In this document: in pieces, positions 34,149 through 48,401 of the stretch | How the letters are laid out: every line of letters begins with the position of its first letter | Numbering within the stretch: position 1 is the first letter of the stretch | Made by a program: the position numbers and the translations under genes | Notes under the pieces: model-generated | What the model saw: the letters and a program-made list of their open reading frames with translations, nothing else | Database searches by the model: none | Told to the model about the DNA's origin: nothing | DNA from: Balanoglossus misakiensis | Lineage: Eukaryota; Hemichordata | Reading direction: 5' to 3' | Length of the DNA stretch: 64,000 nucleotides | Assembly (NCBI GenBank): GCA_040954595.2 | Contig: CM082592.2 | Span: forward strand, 620,001 to 684,000

Positions 34149-34160
34149 TAATGTAGGGGG
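34149..34160 (+). repeat. Target-site duplication of LINE element 2, right copy
   Basis: TAATGTAGGGGG, matching 29085-29096. It is followed by A and five G and then the next satellite unit. Confidence 0.8.
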
Positions 34161-34166
34161 AGGGGG

Positions 34167-36046
34167 AACAGAACGGTTCAATACTACATTTATTAGATAT
34201 CAGCTAATTTTCGACAATCATCTAAAATCTAAATCATTTTTTCATATTTGGATATCTGATGATGTAGGAAATTTCCATTATATGTAAAAATGGTGCTGAT
34301 TATAAAAAATGCACTCTGATTTAATACAAAATTGCGTTTTATTCGTTTTTGCACCAAAAAGGTCATTTTTAGGCAAAACATTCTTTATTTTTTTAATTCG
34401 GTGACCTGATCATATATAAACAATTGCTTGTATGTTAAAAGTTTTTATGACTTTTAAAAGCAGTGACACTGGCGGCATTCAACACGAAAATAACAATTTT
34501 AGCCACAATTTGGTCAAAATGGTAAATTTTTGAAAATTACAAAAATACCTGTTTTCTACATTTTCGGAAATCTGATGGAGTATAGAATGCTCTTCGTATG
34601 TATATATCTATACAAATTCCACAAAAGACCGTCTAATTTGGCTCACTGCAGACAAAATTGCGTTTTACCAAATTTTCCTTGAAAATGTCATTTTTTGAAA
34701 AATAAAATAAAAAAACCTTTGTTCTTCGAATTTGGTGCCCTGATCATATATGACATGTTGATTGTATGTTAAAACTTTCGACCACACCAAAAATGCAGAG
34801 ATATTGACGGAATTCAAGAAAAAATAGCCATTTTGGCCATATTTTGACAAAATGGTACATTTTTAAAAAATCTTAAAAAATAAACTCTTTTCTTCATTTT
34901 CGGAAATATTATGGAGCATGAAGTGTCGTTCTCTTGTAAAAAGTGCTGCAAATTCCAGAAAAGGCGGTATAATTTGAATCACCCAAGACAAAATTACCAT
35001 TTTCGACTTTTTTTCGAAAAATTGTCTTTTTTACAAAATAAATAAGAATAAATTCTTTTCTTAGTTTCAAACGGGTAGAGATACTTTCCACACGGGTTTT
35101 CTAACATTGAATTCCCGTTCATCAACTCAGATTTCCTACGGCATGGCTTGGATAAAGCCCCGGCACTCTAGAGCAGAAACACGCGTACCAGGACCACGTT
35201 GATCAAGTCTGATCTCCTACGGCTTGGCTCGACTAAAACCCCGGCACACTATGACAGACACTAGCGTTCGTTAGCAACGTTGATCAAGTCAGATTTCCTA
35301 CGGCATGGCTTGGCTAAAGCCCTGGCACTCTAGAGCAGAAACACGCGTACAGAGACCACGTTGATCTACTCACATTTCCTTCGGCCTGGCACGGCTGATG
35401 CCCCGGCACTATATATAGGACACAGACTGGCGTAAGTTAACAACGGTAATCACGTCGGGTTTCCTACGGCCTGGCTCAGCTGAAGCCCCGGCACTCAAGA
35501 GCAGAAACAGGCGTACATTGACCACGTTGATCAAGTCAGATTTCCTACAGCGTGACTCGGCTGGTGCACCGGCTCTATATGACACAGACTGGCGTAAGTT
35601 ATCAACGGTGATTACGTCGGATTTCCTACGGCATGGTTTAGCTGAAGCCCCGCCCTTTAGAGCGGAAACACGCGTACATTGACCACGATGATCAAGTCAG
35701 ATCTCCTACGGCCTGGCTCGACTAAAACCCCGGCACACTATGACAGACACTAGCGTTCGTTAGCAACGGTGATCAAGTCGGATTTCCTTCGGCCTGGCTC
35801 TGCAAAAGACCCGACACTCTAGTACAAAGACGTTGGCTAAGTCGGGCAAACCGAAGAGGGAAAGTCACAGCGGGTCAACACTCGACATTTGTTCGGGTAG
35901 GAATGCATTATTGCCTGTCAATTTATAGAGGAAGCCCGAATTTAACCAGGGCGTTTCCAACACCGATGTTAGTTGGGGGCACGGCCTGCAGTACTGCCGG
36001 GTAAGCTGACATCGGCGTACCGCATATAATGTAACGGGGGGGGGGG
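34167..36046 (+). repeat. Satellite unit 12 (one dimer deleted)
   Basis: 1880 bp. The head of monomer 1 is fused to monomer 3 near 35135, losing two monomers. The G-run is 36036-36046. Confidence 0.9.
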
Positions 36047-38262
36047 ACGGAACGGTTCAATACTACATTTATTAGATATCAGCTAATTTTGGACAATCAT
36101 CTAAAATCTAAATCATTTTTTCATATTTGGATATCTGATGATGTAGGAAATTTCCATTATATGTTAAAATGGTGCTGATTATAAAAAATGCACTCTGAAT
36201 GAGCTGATTTAATACAAAATTGCGTTTTATTCGTTTTTGCACCAAAAAGGTCATTTTTAGGCAAAACATTCTTTATTTTTTTAATTCGGTGACCTGATCA
36301 TATATAAACAATTGCTTGTATGTTAAAAGTTTTTATGACTTTTAAAAGCAGTGACACTGGCGGCATTCAACACGAAAATAACAATTTTAGCCACAATTTG
36401 GTCAAAATGGTAAATTTTTGAAAATTATAAAAAATACCTGTTTTCTACATTTTCGGAAATCTGATGGAGTATAGAATGCTCTTCGTATGTATATATCGAT
36501 ACAAATTCCACAAAAGACCGTCTAATTTGGCTCACTGCAGACAAAATTGCGTTTTACCAAATTTTCCTTGAAAATGTCATTTTTAGAAAAACAAATAAAA
36601 AAACCTTTGTTCTTTGAATTTGGTGCCCTGATCATATATGACATGTTGATTGTATGTTAAAACTTTCGACCACTCCAAAAATGCAGAGATATTGACGGAA
36701 TTCAAGAAAAAATAGCCATTTTGGCCATATTTTGACAAAAATGGTAAATTTTTAAAAAATCATAAAAAATTAACTCTTTTCTTCATTTTCGGAAATATTA
36801 TGGAGCATGAAGTGTCGTTCTCTTGTAAAAAGTGCTGCAAATTCCAGAAAAGGCGGTATAATTTGAATCACCCAAGACAAAATTACCATTTTCGACTTTT
36901 TTTCGAAAAATTGTCTATTTTACAAAATAAATAAGAATAAATTCTTTTCTTAGTTTCAAACGGGTAGAGATACTTTCCACACGGGTTTCCTAACATTGAC
37001 TTCCCGTTCATCAACTCAGATTTCCTACAGCATAAGTCGGCTAAAACCCTGACACTCTAGAGCAGAAACAGTTGCACACTGGAAACGTTGAACAAGTCGA
37101 TTTTTCTACGGCCTGGCTCGGCTAAATCTCCGTCACAATATGACAGACACTAGCGTACGTTAGCAACGGTGATCAAGTGAGATTTCCTACGGCATGGCTT
37201 GGCTAAAGCCCTGGCACTCTAGAGCAGAAACACGCGTACAGAGACCACGTTGATCTACTCACATTTCCTTCGGCCTGGCACGGCTGATGCCCCGGCACTA
37301 TATATAGGACACAGACTGGCGTAAGTTAACAACGGTAATCACGTCGGGTTTCCTACGGCCTGGCTCAGCTGAAGCCCCGGCACTCTAGAGCAGAAACACG
37401 CGTACAGAGACCACGTTGATCAAGTCTGATCTCCTACGGCTTGGCTCGACTAAAACCCCGGCACACTATGACAGACACTAGCGTTCGTTAGCAACGTTGA
37501 TCAAGTCAGATTTCCTACGGCTTGGCTTGGCTAAAACCCTGGCACTCTAGAGCAGAAACACGCGTACAGAGACCACGTTAATCTACTCACATTTCCTTCG
37601 GCCTGGCACGGCTGATGCCCCGGCACTATATATATGACACAGACTGGCGTAAGTTAACAACGGTCATCACGTCGGGTTTCCTACGGCCTGGCTCAGCTGA
37701 AGCCCCGGCGCTCTAGAGCAGAAACAGGCGTACATTGACCACGTTGATCAAGTCAGATTTCCTACGGCGTGACTCGGCTGGTGCACCGGCTCTATATGAC
37801 ACAGACTGGCGTAAGTTATCAACGGTGTTTACTTCGGATTTCCTACGGCCTGGTTTAGCTGAAGCCCCGGCACTTTAGAGCGGAAACACGCGTACATTGA
37901 CCACGATGATCAAGTCAGATCTCCTACGGCCTGGCTCGACTAAAACCCCGGCACACCATGACAGACACTAGCGTTCGTTAGCAACGGTGATCAAGTCGGA
38001 TTTCCTTCGGCCTGGCTCTGCAAAAGACCCGACACTCTAGTACAAAGACGTTGGCTAATTCGGGCAAACCGAACAGGGAAAGTCACAGTGGGTCAACACT
38101 CGACATTTGTTCCGGTAGGACTGCATTATTGCCTGTCAATTTATAGAGAAAGCCCGAATTTAACCAGGGCGTTTCAAACACCGACGTTAGTTGGGGGCAC
38201 GGCCTGCAGTACTGCCGGGTAAGCTTACATCAGCGTACCGCATATAATGTAGGGGGGGGGGG
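36047..38262 (+). repeat. Satellite unit 13 (one dimer gained)
   Basis: 2216 bp with thirteen monomers in the order 1, 2, 5, 6, 7/3 hybrid, 4, 5, 6, 7, 8, 9, 10, 11. The extra 162 bp lie at about 37180-37560. The G-run is 38252-38262. Confidence 0.88.
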
Positions 38263-40636
38263 AACAGAACGGTTAAATACTACATTTATCAGATAGCAGC
38301 TAATTTTGGACAATCATCTAAAATGTAAATCATCTTTTCATATTTGGATATCTGATGATGTATGACATTTCCATTATATGTAAAAATGGTGCTGATTATA
38401 AAAATGCACTCTGAATGAGCTGATTTAATACAAAATTGCGTTTTATTCGTTTTTGCACCAAAAAGGTCATTTTTAGGCAAAACATTCTTTATTTTTTTAA
38501 TTCGGTGACCTGATCATATATAAACAATTGCTTGTATGTTAAAAGTTTTTATGACTTTTAAAAGCAGTGACACTGGCGGCATTCAACACGAAAATAACAA
38601 TTTTAGCCACAATTTGGTCAAAATGGTAAATTTTTGAAAATTACAAAAAATACCTGTTTTCTACATTTTCGGAAATCTGATGGAGTATAGAATGCTCTTC
38701 GTATGTATATATCGATACAAATTCCACAAAAGACCGTCTAATTTGGCTCACTGCAGACAAAATTGCGTTTTACAAAATTTTCCTTGAAAATGTCATTTTT
38801 AGAAAAAAAAAATAAAAAAACCTTTTATCTTCGAATTTGGTGCCCTGATCATATATGACATGTTGATTGTATGTTAAAACTTTCGACCACTCCAAAAATG
38901 CAGAGATATTGACGGAATTCAAGAAAAAATAGCCATTTTGGCCATATTTTGACAAAAATGGTAAATTTTTAAAAAATCATAAAAAATTAACTCTTTTCTT
39001 CATTTTCGGAAATATTATGGAGCATGAAGTGTCGTTCTCTTGTAAAAAGTGCTGCAAATTCCAGAAAAGGCGGTATAATTTGAATCACCCAAGACAAAAT
39101 TACCATTTTTGACTTTTTTTCGAAAAATTGTCTTTTTTACAAAATAAATAAGAATAAATTCTTTTCTTAGTTTCAAACGGGTAGAGATACTTTCCACACG
39201 GGTTTTCTAACATTGAATTCCCGTTCATCAACTCAGATTTCCTACAGCATAAGTCGGCTAAAACCCTGACACTCTAGAGCAGAAACAGTTGCACACTGGT
39301 AACGTTGAACAAGTCGATTTTTCTACGGCCTGGCTCGGCTAAATCTCCGTCATAATATGACAGACACTAGCGTACGTTAGCAACGGTGATCAAGTCAGAT
39401 TTTCTACGGCATGGGTTGGATAAAGCCCCGGCACTCTAGAGCAGAAACACGCGTACAGAGACCACGTTGATCAAGTCTGATCTCCTACGGCTTGGCTCGA
39501 CTAAAACCCCGGCACACTATGACAGACACTAGCGTTCGTTAGCAACGTTGATCAAGTCAGATTTCCTACGGCATGGCTTGGCTAAAGCCCTGGCACTCTA
39601 GAGCAGAAACACGCGTACAGAGACCACGTTGATCTACTCACATTTCCTGCGGCCTGGCACGGCTGATGCCCCGGCACTATATATAGGACACAAACTGGCG
39701 TAAGTTAACAACGGTAATCACGTCGGGTTTCCTACGGCCTGGCTCAGCTGAAGCCCCGGCACTCTAGAGCAGAAACAGGCGTACATTGACCACGTTGATC
39801 AAGTCAGTTTTCCTACGGCGTGACTCGGCTGGTGCACCGGCTCTATATGACACAGACTGGCGTAAGTTATCAACGGTGATTACGTCGGATTTCCTACGGC
39901 CTGGTTTAGCTCAAGCCCCGGCACTTTAGAGCGGAAACACGCGTACATTGACCACGATGATCAAGTCAGATCTCTTACGGCTTGGCTCGACTAAAGCCCG
40001 GCACACTATGACAGACACTAGCGTTCGTTAGCAACGTTGATCAAGTCAGATTTCCTACGGCATGGCTTGGCTAAAGCCCTGGCATTCTAGAGCAGAAACA
40101 CGCGTACAGAGACCACATTGATCTACTCACATTTCCTTAGGCCTGGCACGGCTGATGCCCCGCACTATATATAGGACACAGACTGGCGTAAGTTAACAAC
40201 GGTAATCACGTCGGGTTTCCTTCGGCCTGGATCAGCTGAAGCCCCGGCACTCTAGAGCAGAAACAGGCGTACATTGACCACGTTGATCAAGTCAGATTTC
40301 CTACGGCCTGGTTCGACTAAAACCCCGGCACACCATGACAGACACTAGCGTTCGTTAGCAACGGTGATCAAGTCGGATTTCCTTCGGCCTGGCTCGGCAA
40401 AAGACCCGACCCTCTAGTACAAAGACGTTGGCTAAGTCGGGCAAACCGAAGAGGGAAAGTCACAGCGGGTCAACACTCGACATTTGTTCCGGTAGGACTG
40501 CATTATTGCCTGTTAATTTATAGAGAAAGCCCGAATTTAACCAGGGCGCTTCAAACACCGACGTTAGTTGGGGGCACGGCCTGCAGTACTGCCGGGTAAG
40601 GTGACATCGGCGTACCGCATATAATGTAGGGGGGGG
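38263..40636 (+). repeat. Satellite unit 14 (two dimers gained)
   Basis: 2374 bp with fifteen monomers: 1-9, then 4-7 again (about 39960-40300), then 10-11. The excess of about 324 bp equals two dimers. The G-run is 40629-40636. Confidence 0.88.
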
Positions 40637-42690
40637 AGAAACAGAACGGTTCAATACTACATTTATCAGATATCAGCTAATTTTGGACAATCATCTAAAA
40701 TCTAAATCATCTTTTCATATTTGGATATCTGATGATGTATGAAATTTCCATTATATGTAAAAATGGTGCTGATTATAAAAATGCACTCTGAATGAGCTGA
40801 TTTAATACAAAATTGCGTTTTATTCGTTTTTGCACCAAAAAGGTCATTTTTAGGCAAAACATTCTTTATTTTTTTAATTCGGTGACCTGATCATATATAA
40901 ACAATTGCTTGTATGTTAAAAGTTTTTATGACTTTTAAAAGCAGTGACACTGGCGGCATTCAACACGAAAATAACAATTTTAGCCACAATTTGGTCAAAA
41001 TGGTAAATTTTTGAAAATTACAAAAAATACCTGTTTTCTACATTTTTGGAAATCTGATGGAGTATAGAATGCTCTTCGTATATATATATCGATACAAATT
41101 CCACAAAAGACCGTCTAATTTGGCTCACTGCAGACAAAATTGCGTTTTACCAAATTTTCCTTGAAAATGTCATTTTTAGAAAAAAAAATAAAAAAACCTT
41201 TGTTCTTCAAATGTGGTGCCCTGATCATATATGACATGTTGATTGTATGTTAAAACTTTCGACCACTCCAAAAATGCAGAGATATTGACGGAATTCAAGA
41301 AAAAATAGCCATTTTGGCCATATTTGGACAAAAATGGTAAATTTTTAAAAAATCATAAAAAAATAACTATTTTCTTCATTTTCGGAAATATTATGAAGCA
41401 TGAAGTGTCGTTCTCTTGTAAAAAGTGCTGCAAATTCCAGAAAAGGTGGTATAATTTGAATCACCCAAGACAAAATTACCATTTTCGACTTTTTTTCGAA
41501 AAATTGTCTTTTTAACAAAATAAATAAGAATAAATTCTTTTCTTAGTTTCAAACGGGAAGAGATACTTTCCACACCGGTTTTCTAACATTGAATTCCTGT
41601 TCATCAACTCAGATTTCCTACAGCACAAGTCGGCTAAAACCCTGACACTCTAGAGCAGAAACAGTTGCACACTGGTAACGTTGAACGAGTCGATTTTTCT
41701 ACGGCCTGGCTCGGCTAAATCTCCGTCACAATATGACAGACACTAGCGTAAGTTAGCAACGGTGATCAAGTCAGATTTTCTACGGCATAGCTCGGATAAA
41801 GCCCCGGCACTCTAGAGCAGAAACACGCGTACAGAGACCACGTTGATCAAGTCTGATCTCCTACGGCTAGGCTCGACTAAAACCCCGGCACACTATGACA
41901 GACACTAGCGTTCGTTAGCAACGTTGATCAAGTCAGATTTCCTACGGCATGGCTTGGCTAAAGCCCTGGCACTCTAGAGCAGAAACACGCGTACAGAGAC
42001 CACGTTGATCTACTCACATTTCCTTCGGCCTGGCACGGCTGATGCCCCGGCACTATATATAGGACACAGACTGGCGTAAGTTAACAACGGTAATCACGTC
42101 GGGTTTCCTACAGCCTGGCTCAGATGAAGCCCCGGCACTCTAGACCAGAAACAGGCGTACAGTGACCACGTTGATCAAGTCAGATTTCCTACGGCGTGAC
42201 TCGGCTGGTGCACCGGCTCTATATGACACAGACTGGCGTAAGTTATCAACGGTGATAACGTCGGATTTCCTACGGCCTGGTTTAGCTGAAGCCCCGGCAC
42301 TTTAGAGCGGAAACACGCGTACATTGACCACGATGATCAAGTCAGATCTCCTACGGCCTGGCTCGACTAAACCCCGGCACACCATGACAGACACTAGCGT
42401 TCGTTAGCAACGGTGATCAAGTCGGATTTCCTTCGGCCTGGCTCTGCAAAAGACCCGACACATTAGTACAAAGACGTTGGCTAAGTCGGGCAAACCGAAG
42501 AGGGAAAGTCACAGCGGGTCAACACTCGACATTTGGTCGGGTAGGACTGCATTATTGCCTGTCAATTTATAGAGAAAGCCCGAATTTAACCAGGGCGTTT
42601 CAAACACCGACGTTAGTTGGGGGCACGGCCTGCAGTATTGCCGGGTAAGCTGACATCGGCGTACCGCATATAATGTAGGGGGGGGGGGGG
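40637..42690 (+). repeat. Satellite unit 15 (full set of monomers)
   Basis: 2054 bp, all eleven monomers, G-run 42678-42690. Confidence 0.9.
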
Positions 42691-44245
42691 AACAGAACGG
42701 TTCATTACTACATTTATTAAATATCAGCTAATTTTGGACAATCATCTAAAATCTAAATCATTTTTTCATATTTGGATATCTGATGATGTATGAAATTTCC
42801 ATTATATGTAAAAATGGTGCTGATTATAAAAAATGCACTCTGAATGAGCTGATTTAATACAAAATTGCGTTTTATTCGTTTTTGCACCAAAAAGGTCATT
42901 TTTAGGCAAAACATTCTTTATTTTTTTAATTCGGTGACCTGATCATATATAAACAATTGCTTGTATGTTGAAAATTTTTATGACTTTTAAAAGCAGTGAC
43001 ACTGGCGGCATTCAACACGAAAATAACAATTTTAGCCACAATTGGGTCAAAATGGTAAATTTTTGAAAATTACAAAAAATACATGTTTTCTACATTTTCG
43101 GAAATCTGATGGAGTATAGAATGCTCTTCGTATGTATATATCGATACAAATTCCACAAAAGACCGTCTAATTTGGCTCACTGCAGACAAAATTGCGTTTT
43201 ACCAAGTTTTCCTTGAAAATGTCATTTTTAGAAAAAAAATAAGAATAAATTCTTTTCTTAGTTTCAAACGGGTAGAGATACTTTCCACACGGGTTTTCTA
43301 ACATTGAATTCCCGTTCATCAACTCAGATTTCCTATAGCATAAGTCGGCTAAAACCCTGAGACTTTAGAGCAGAAACAGTTGCACACTGGTAACGTTCAA
43401 CAAGTCGATTTTTCTACGGCCTGGCTCGGCTAAATCTCCGTCACAATATGACAGACACTATCGTACGTTAGCAACGGTGATCAAGTCAGATTTTCTACGG
43501 CATGGCTTGGATAAAGCCCCGGCACTCTAGAGCAGAAACACGCGTACAGAGACCACGTTGATCTACTCACATTTCCTTCGGCCTTGCACGGCTGATGCCC
43601 CGGCACTATATATAGGACACAGACTGGCGTAAGTTAACAACGGTAATCACGTCGGGTTTCCTACGGCCTGGCTCAGCTGAAGCCCCGGCACTCTAGAGCA
43701 GAAACAGGCGTACATTGACCACGTTGATCAAGTCAGATTTCCTACGGCGTGACTCGGCTGGTGCACCGGCTCTATATGACACAGACTGGCGTAAGTTATC
43801 AACGGTGATTACGTCGGATTTCCTACGGCATGGTTTAGCTGAAGCCCCGGCACTTTAGAGCGGAAACACGCGTACATTGACCACGATGATCAAGTCAGAT
43901 CTCCTACGGCCTGGCTCGACTAAAACCCCGGCACACCATGACAGACACTAGCGTTCGTTAGCAACGGTGATCAAGTCGGATTTCCTTCGGCCTGGCTCTG
44001 CAAAAGACCCGACACATTAGTACAAAGACGTTGGCTAAGTCGGGCAAACCGAAGAGGGAAAGTCACAGCGGGTCAACACTCGACATTTGTTCGGGTAGGA
44101 CTGCATTATTGCCTGTCAATTTATAGAGAAAGCCCGAATTTAACCAGGGCGTTTCAAACACCGACGTTATTTGGGGGCACGGCCTGCAGTACTGCCGGGT
44201 AAGCTGACATCGGCGTACCGCATATAATGTAGGGGGGGGGGGGGG
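42691..44245 (+). repeat. Satellite unit 16 (AT subrepeat and one dimer deleted)
   Basis: 1555 bp. Near 43232 the second AT subrepeat joins the third at the A-rich motif, removing one AT period of about 337 bp. Monomers 4-5 are also missing (about 43560). The sum, about 499 bp, accounts for the shortening. The G-run is 44232-44245. Confidence 0.88.
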
Positions 44246-45562
44246 ACAGAACGGTTCAATACTACATTTATTAGATATCAGCTAATTTTGGACAATCATC
44301 TAAAATCTAAATCATTTTTTCATATTTGGATATCTGATGATGTATGAAATTTCCATTATATGTAAAAATGGTGCTTATTATAAAACATGCACTCTGAATG
44401 AACTGATTTAATACAAGATTGCGTTTTATTCGTTTTTGCACCAAAAAGGTCATTTTAGGCAAAACATTCTTTATTTTTTTAATTCGGTGACCTGATCATA
44501 TATAAACAATTGCTTGTATGTTAAAAGTTTTTATGACTTTTAAAAGCAGTGACACTGGCGGCATTCATCACGAAAATAACAATTTTAGCCACAATTTGGT
44601 CAAAATGGTAAATTTTTGAAATTTACAAAAAATACCTGTTTTCTACATTTTCGGAAATCTGATGGAGTGTAGAATGCTCTTCGTATGTATATAGTGATAC
44701 AAATTCCACAAAAGACCGTCTAATTTGGCTCACTGCAGACAAAATTGCGTTTTACCAAATTTTCCTTGAAAATGTCATTTTTAGAAAAAAAAAAAAAACC
44801 TTTGTTCTTCGAATTTGGTGCCCTGATCATATATGACATGTTGATTGTATGTTAAAACTCTCGACCACTCCAAAAATGCTGAGATATTGACGGAATTCAA
44901 GAAAAATAGCCATTTTGGCCATATTTTGACAAAAATGGTAAATTTTTGAAAAATCATAAAAAATTAACTCTTTTCTTCATTTTTTGGAAATATTATGGAG
45001 CATGAAGTGTCGTTCTCTTGTAAAAAGTGCTGCAAATTCCAGAAAAGGCGGTATAATTTGAATCACCCAAGACAAAATTGCAATTTTTCGACTTTTTTTC
45101 GAAAAATTGTCTTTTTTACAAAATAAATAAGAATAAATTCTTTTCTTAGTTTCAAACGGGTAGAGATACTTTCCACACGGGTTTTCTAACATTGAATTCC
45201 CGTTCATCAACTCAGATTTCCTACAAGTCGGCTAAAACCTTGACACTCTAGAACAGAAACAGTTCCACACTGGTAACGTTGAACAAGTCGATTTTTCTAC
45301 GGCCTGGCTCGGCTAAATCTCCGTCACAATATGACAGACACTAGCGTAGGTTAGCAACGGTGATCAAGTCAGATTTTCTACGGCATGGCTTGGCTAAAGC
45401 CCTGGCACTCTAGAGCAGAAACACGCGTACAGAGACCACGTTGATCTACTCACATTTCCTTCGGCCTGGCACGGCTGATGCCCCGGCACTATATATAGGA
45501 CACAAACTGGCGTAAGTTAACAACGGTAATCACGTCGGGTTTCCTACGGCCTGGCCCAGCTG
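44246..45562 (+). repeat. Satellite unit 17 (truncated, fused to the next unit)
   Basis: The AT domain and monomers 1, 2, 3/5, 6 and part of 7 are present. At about 45562 monomer 7 (CAGCTGAA) joins the start of the next AT domain (CGGTACAATAC). Monomers 8-11, the tail and the G-run are lost. Shared GAACGGT-like bases may have guided the join. Confidence 0.85.
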
Positions 45563-47454
45563 AACGGTACAATACTACATTTATTAGATATCAGCTAATT
45601 TTGGACAATCATCTAAAATCTAAATCATTTTTTCATATTTGGATATCTAATGATGTATGAAATTTCAATTATATGTAAAAATGGTGCTGATTATAAAAAA
45701 TGCACTCTGAATGAGCTGATTTAATACAAAATTACGTTTTATTCGTTTTTGCACCTAAAAGGTCATTTTTAGGCAAAACATTCTTTATTTTTTTAATTCG
45801 GTGACCTGATCATATATAAAGAATTGCTTGTATGTTAAAAGTTTTTATGACTTTTAAAAGCAGTGACACTGGCGGCATTCAACACGAAAATAACAATTTT
45901 AGCACAATTTGGTCAAAATGGAAAATTTTTGAAAATTACAAAAAATACCTGTTTTCTACATTTTCGGAAATCTGATGGAGTATAGAATGCTCTTCGTATG
46001 TATATATCGATACAAATTCCAAAAAAAAGACAGTCTAATATGGCTCACTGCAGACAAAATTGCGTTTTACCAAATTTTCCTTGAAAATGTCATTTTTAGA
46101 AAAAAAAATAAAAAAAACCTTTGTTCTTCGAATTTGGTGCCCTGATCATATATGACATGTTGATTGTATGTTAAAACTTTCGACAACTCCAAAAATGCAG
46201 AGATATTGACGGAATTCAAGACAAAATAGCCATTTTGGCCATATTTTGACAAAAATGGTAAATTTTTAAAAAATCATAAAAAATAAACTCTTTTCTTCAT
46301 TTTCGGAAATATTATGGAGCATAAAGTGTCGTTCTCTTGTAAAAAGTGCTGCAAATTCCAGAAAAGGTGGTATAATTTGAATCACCCAAGACAAAATTAC
46401 CATTTTCGACTTTTTTTCGAAAAATTGTCTTTTTTACAAAATAAATAAGAATAAATTCTTTTCTTAGTTTCAAACGGGTAGAGATACTTTCCACACGGGT
46501 TTTCTAACATTAAATTCCCGTTCATCAACTCAGATTTCCTACAGCATAAGTCGGCTAAAACCCTGACACTCTAGAGCAGAAACAGTTGCACACTTGTAAC
46601 GTTGAACGAGTCGATTTTTCTACGGCCTGGCTCGGCTAAATCTCCGTCACAATATTACAGACACTAGCGTACGTTAGCAACGGTGATCAAGTCAGATTTT
46701 CTACGGCATGGCTTGGATAAAGCCCCGACACTCTAGAGCAGAAACACGCGTACAGAGACCACGTTGATCTACTCACATTTCCTTCGGCCTGGCACGGCTG
46801 ATGCCCCGGCACTATATATAGGACACAGACTGGCGTAAGTTAACAACGGTAATCACGTCGGGTTTCCTACGGCCTGGCTCAGCTGAAGCCCCGGCACTCT
46901 AGAGCAGAAACAGGCGTACATTGACCACGTTGATCAAGTCAGATTTCCTACGGCGTGACTCGGCTTGTGCACCGGCTCTATATGACACAGACTGGCGTAA
47001 GTTATCAACGGTGATTACGTCGGATTTCCTACGGTCTGGTTTAGCTGAAGCCCCGGCACTTTAGAGCGGAAACACGCGTACATTGACCACGATGATCAAG
47101 TCAGATCTCCTACGGCCTGGCTCGACTAAAACCCCGGCACACCATGACAGACACTAGCGTTCGTTAGCAACGGTGATCAAGTCGGATTTCCTTCGGCCTG
47201 GCTCTGCAAAAGACCTGACACTCTAGTACAAAGACGTTGGCTAAGTCGGGCAAACCGAAGAGGGTAAGTCACAGCGGGTCAACACTCGACATTTGTTCGG
47301 GTAGGACTGCATTATTGCCTGTCAATTTATAGAGAAAGCCCGAATTTAACCAGGGCGTTCCAAACACCGACGTTAGTTGGCGGCACGGCCTGCAGTACTG
47401 CCGGGTAAGCTGACATCGGCGTACCGCATATAATGTAGGGGGGGGGGGGGGGGG
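45563..47454 (+). repeat. Satellite unit 18 (one dimer deleted)
   Basis: 1892 bp, lacking monomers 4-5. The G-run is 47438-47454, followed by the private CAAACAG variant. Its AT variants match the inverted units 50119-52011 and 52012-53905. Confidence 0.9.
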
Positions 47455-48205
47455 CAAACAGAACGGTTCAATACTACATTTATAAGATATCAGCTAATTT
47501 TGGACAATCATCTAAAATCTAAATCATTTTTTCATATTTGGATATCTAATGATGTATGAAATTTCAATTATATGTAAAAATGGTGCTGATTATAAAAAAT
47601 GCACTCTGAATGAGCTGATTTAATACAAAATTACGTTTTATTCGTTTTTGCACCTAAAAGGTCATTTTTAGGCAAAACATTCTTTTTTTTTTAATTCGGT
47701 GACCTGATCATATATAAAGAATTGCTTGTATGTTAAAAGTTTTTATGACTTTTAAAAGCAGTGACACTGGCGGCATTCAACACGAAAATAACAATTTTAG
47801 CACAATTTGGTCAAAATGGAAAATTTTTGAAAATTACAAAAAATACCTGTTTTCTACATTTTCGGAAATCTGATGGAGTATAGAATGCTCTTCGTATGTT
47901 TATATCGATACAAATTCCACAAAAGACCGTCTAATTTGGCTCACTGCAGACAAAATTGCGTTTTACCAAATTTTCCTTGAAAATGTCATTTTTAGAAAAA
48001 AAAATAAAAAAACCTTTGTTCTTCGAATTTGGTGCCCCGATCATAATGACATGTTGATTGTATGTTAAAACTTTCGACCACTCCAAAAATGCAGAGATAT
48101 TGACGGAATTCAAGAAAAAATAGCCATTTTGGCCATATTTTGACAAAAATGGTAAATTTTTAAAAAATCATAAAAAATTAACTCTTTTCTTCATTTTCGG
48201 AAATA
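45563..48205 (+). repeat. Left arm of a large near-perfect inverted repeat
   Basis: Mirror partner of 49368-52011. Coordinates of matching landmarks sum to about 97570 throughout, with shared private variants and the same missing dimer. The spacer is about 1.2 kb and contains the junction. Confidence 0.8.
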
Positions 48206-48388
48206 TTATGGAGCATGAAGTGTCGTTCTCTTGTAAAAAGTGCTGCAAATTCCAGAAAAGGCGGTATAATTTGAATCACCCAAGACAAAATTACCATTTT
48301 CGACTTTTTTTCGAAAAATTGTCTTTTTTACAATATAAATAAGAATAAATTCTTTTCTTAGTTTCAAACGGGTAGAGATACTTTCCAC
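47455..48388 (+). repeat. Last forward AT domain before the orientation switch
   Basis: An AT domain that ends at ACTTTCCAC instead of continuing into CGGGTTTTCTAACATTG. Private variants CCCCGATCATAATGAC (about 48036) and TATGTTTATATCG (about 47896) recur inverted in the following AT domain. Confidence 0.88.
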
Positions 48389-48401
48389 AGGAGGAGGAGG
48401 A
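48389..48401. other. Orientation-switch junction with GGA-repeat filler
   Basis: Left of the junction the satellite runs forward. Right of it the satellite runs in reverse complement, starting in monomer 10 (CCGTAGGAGATCTGAC). The intervening bases, AGGAGGAGGAGGA-like, belong to no canonical unit. This could be a real inversion breakpoint with templated or slipped filler, or an assembly join. Confidence 0.8.
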
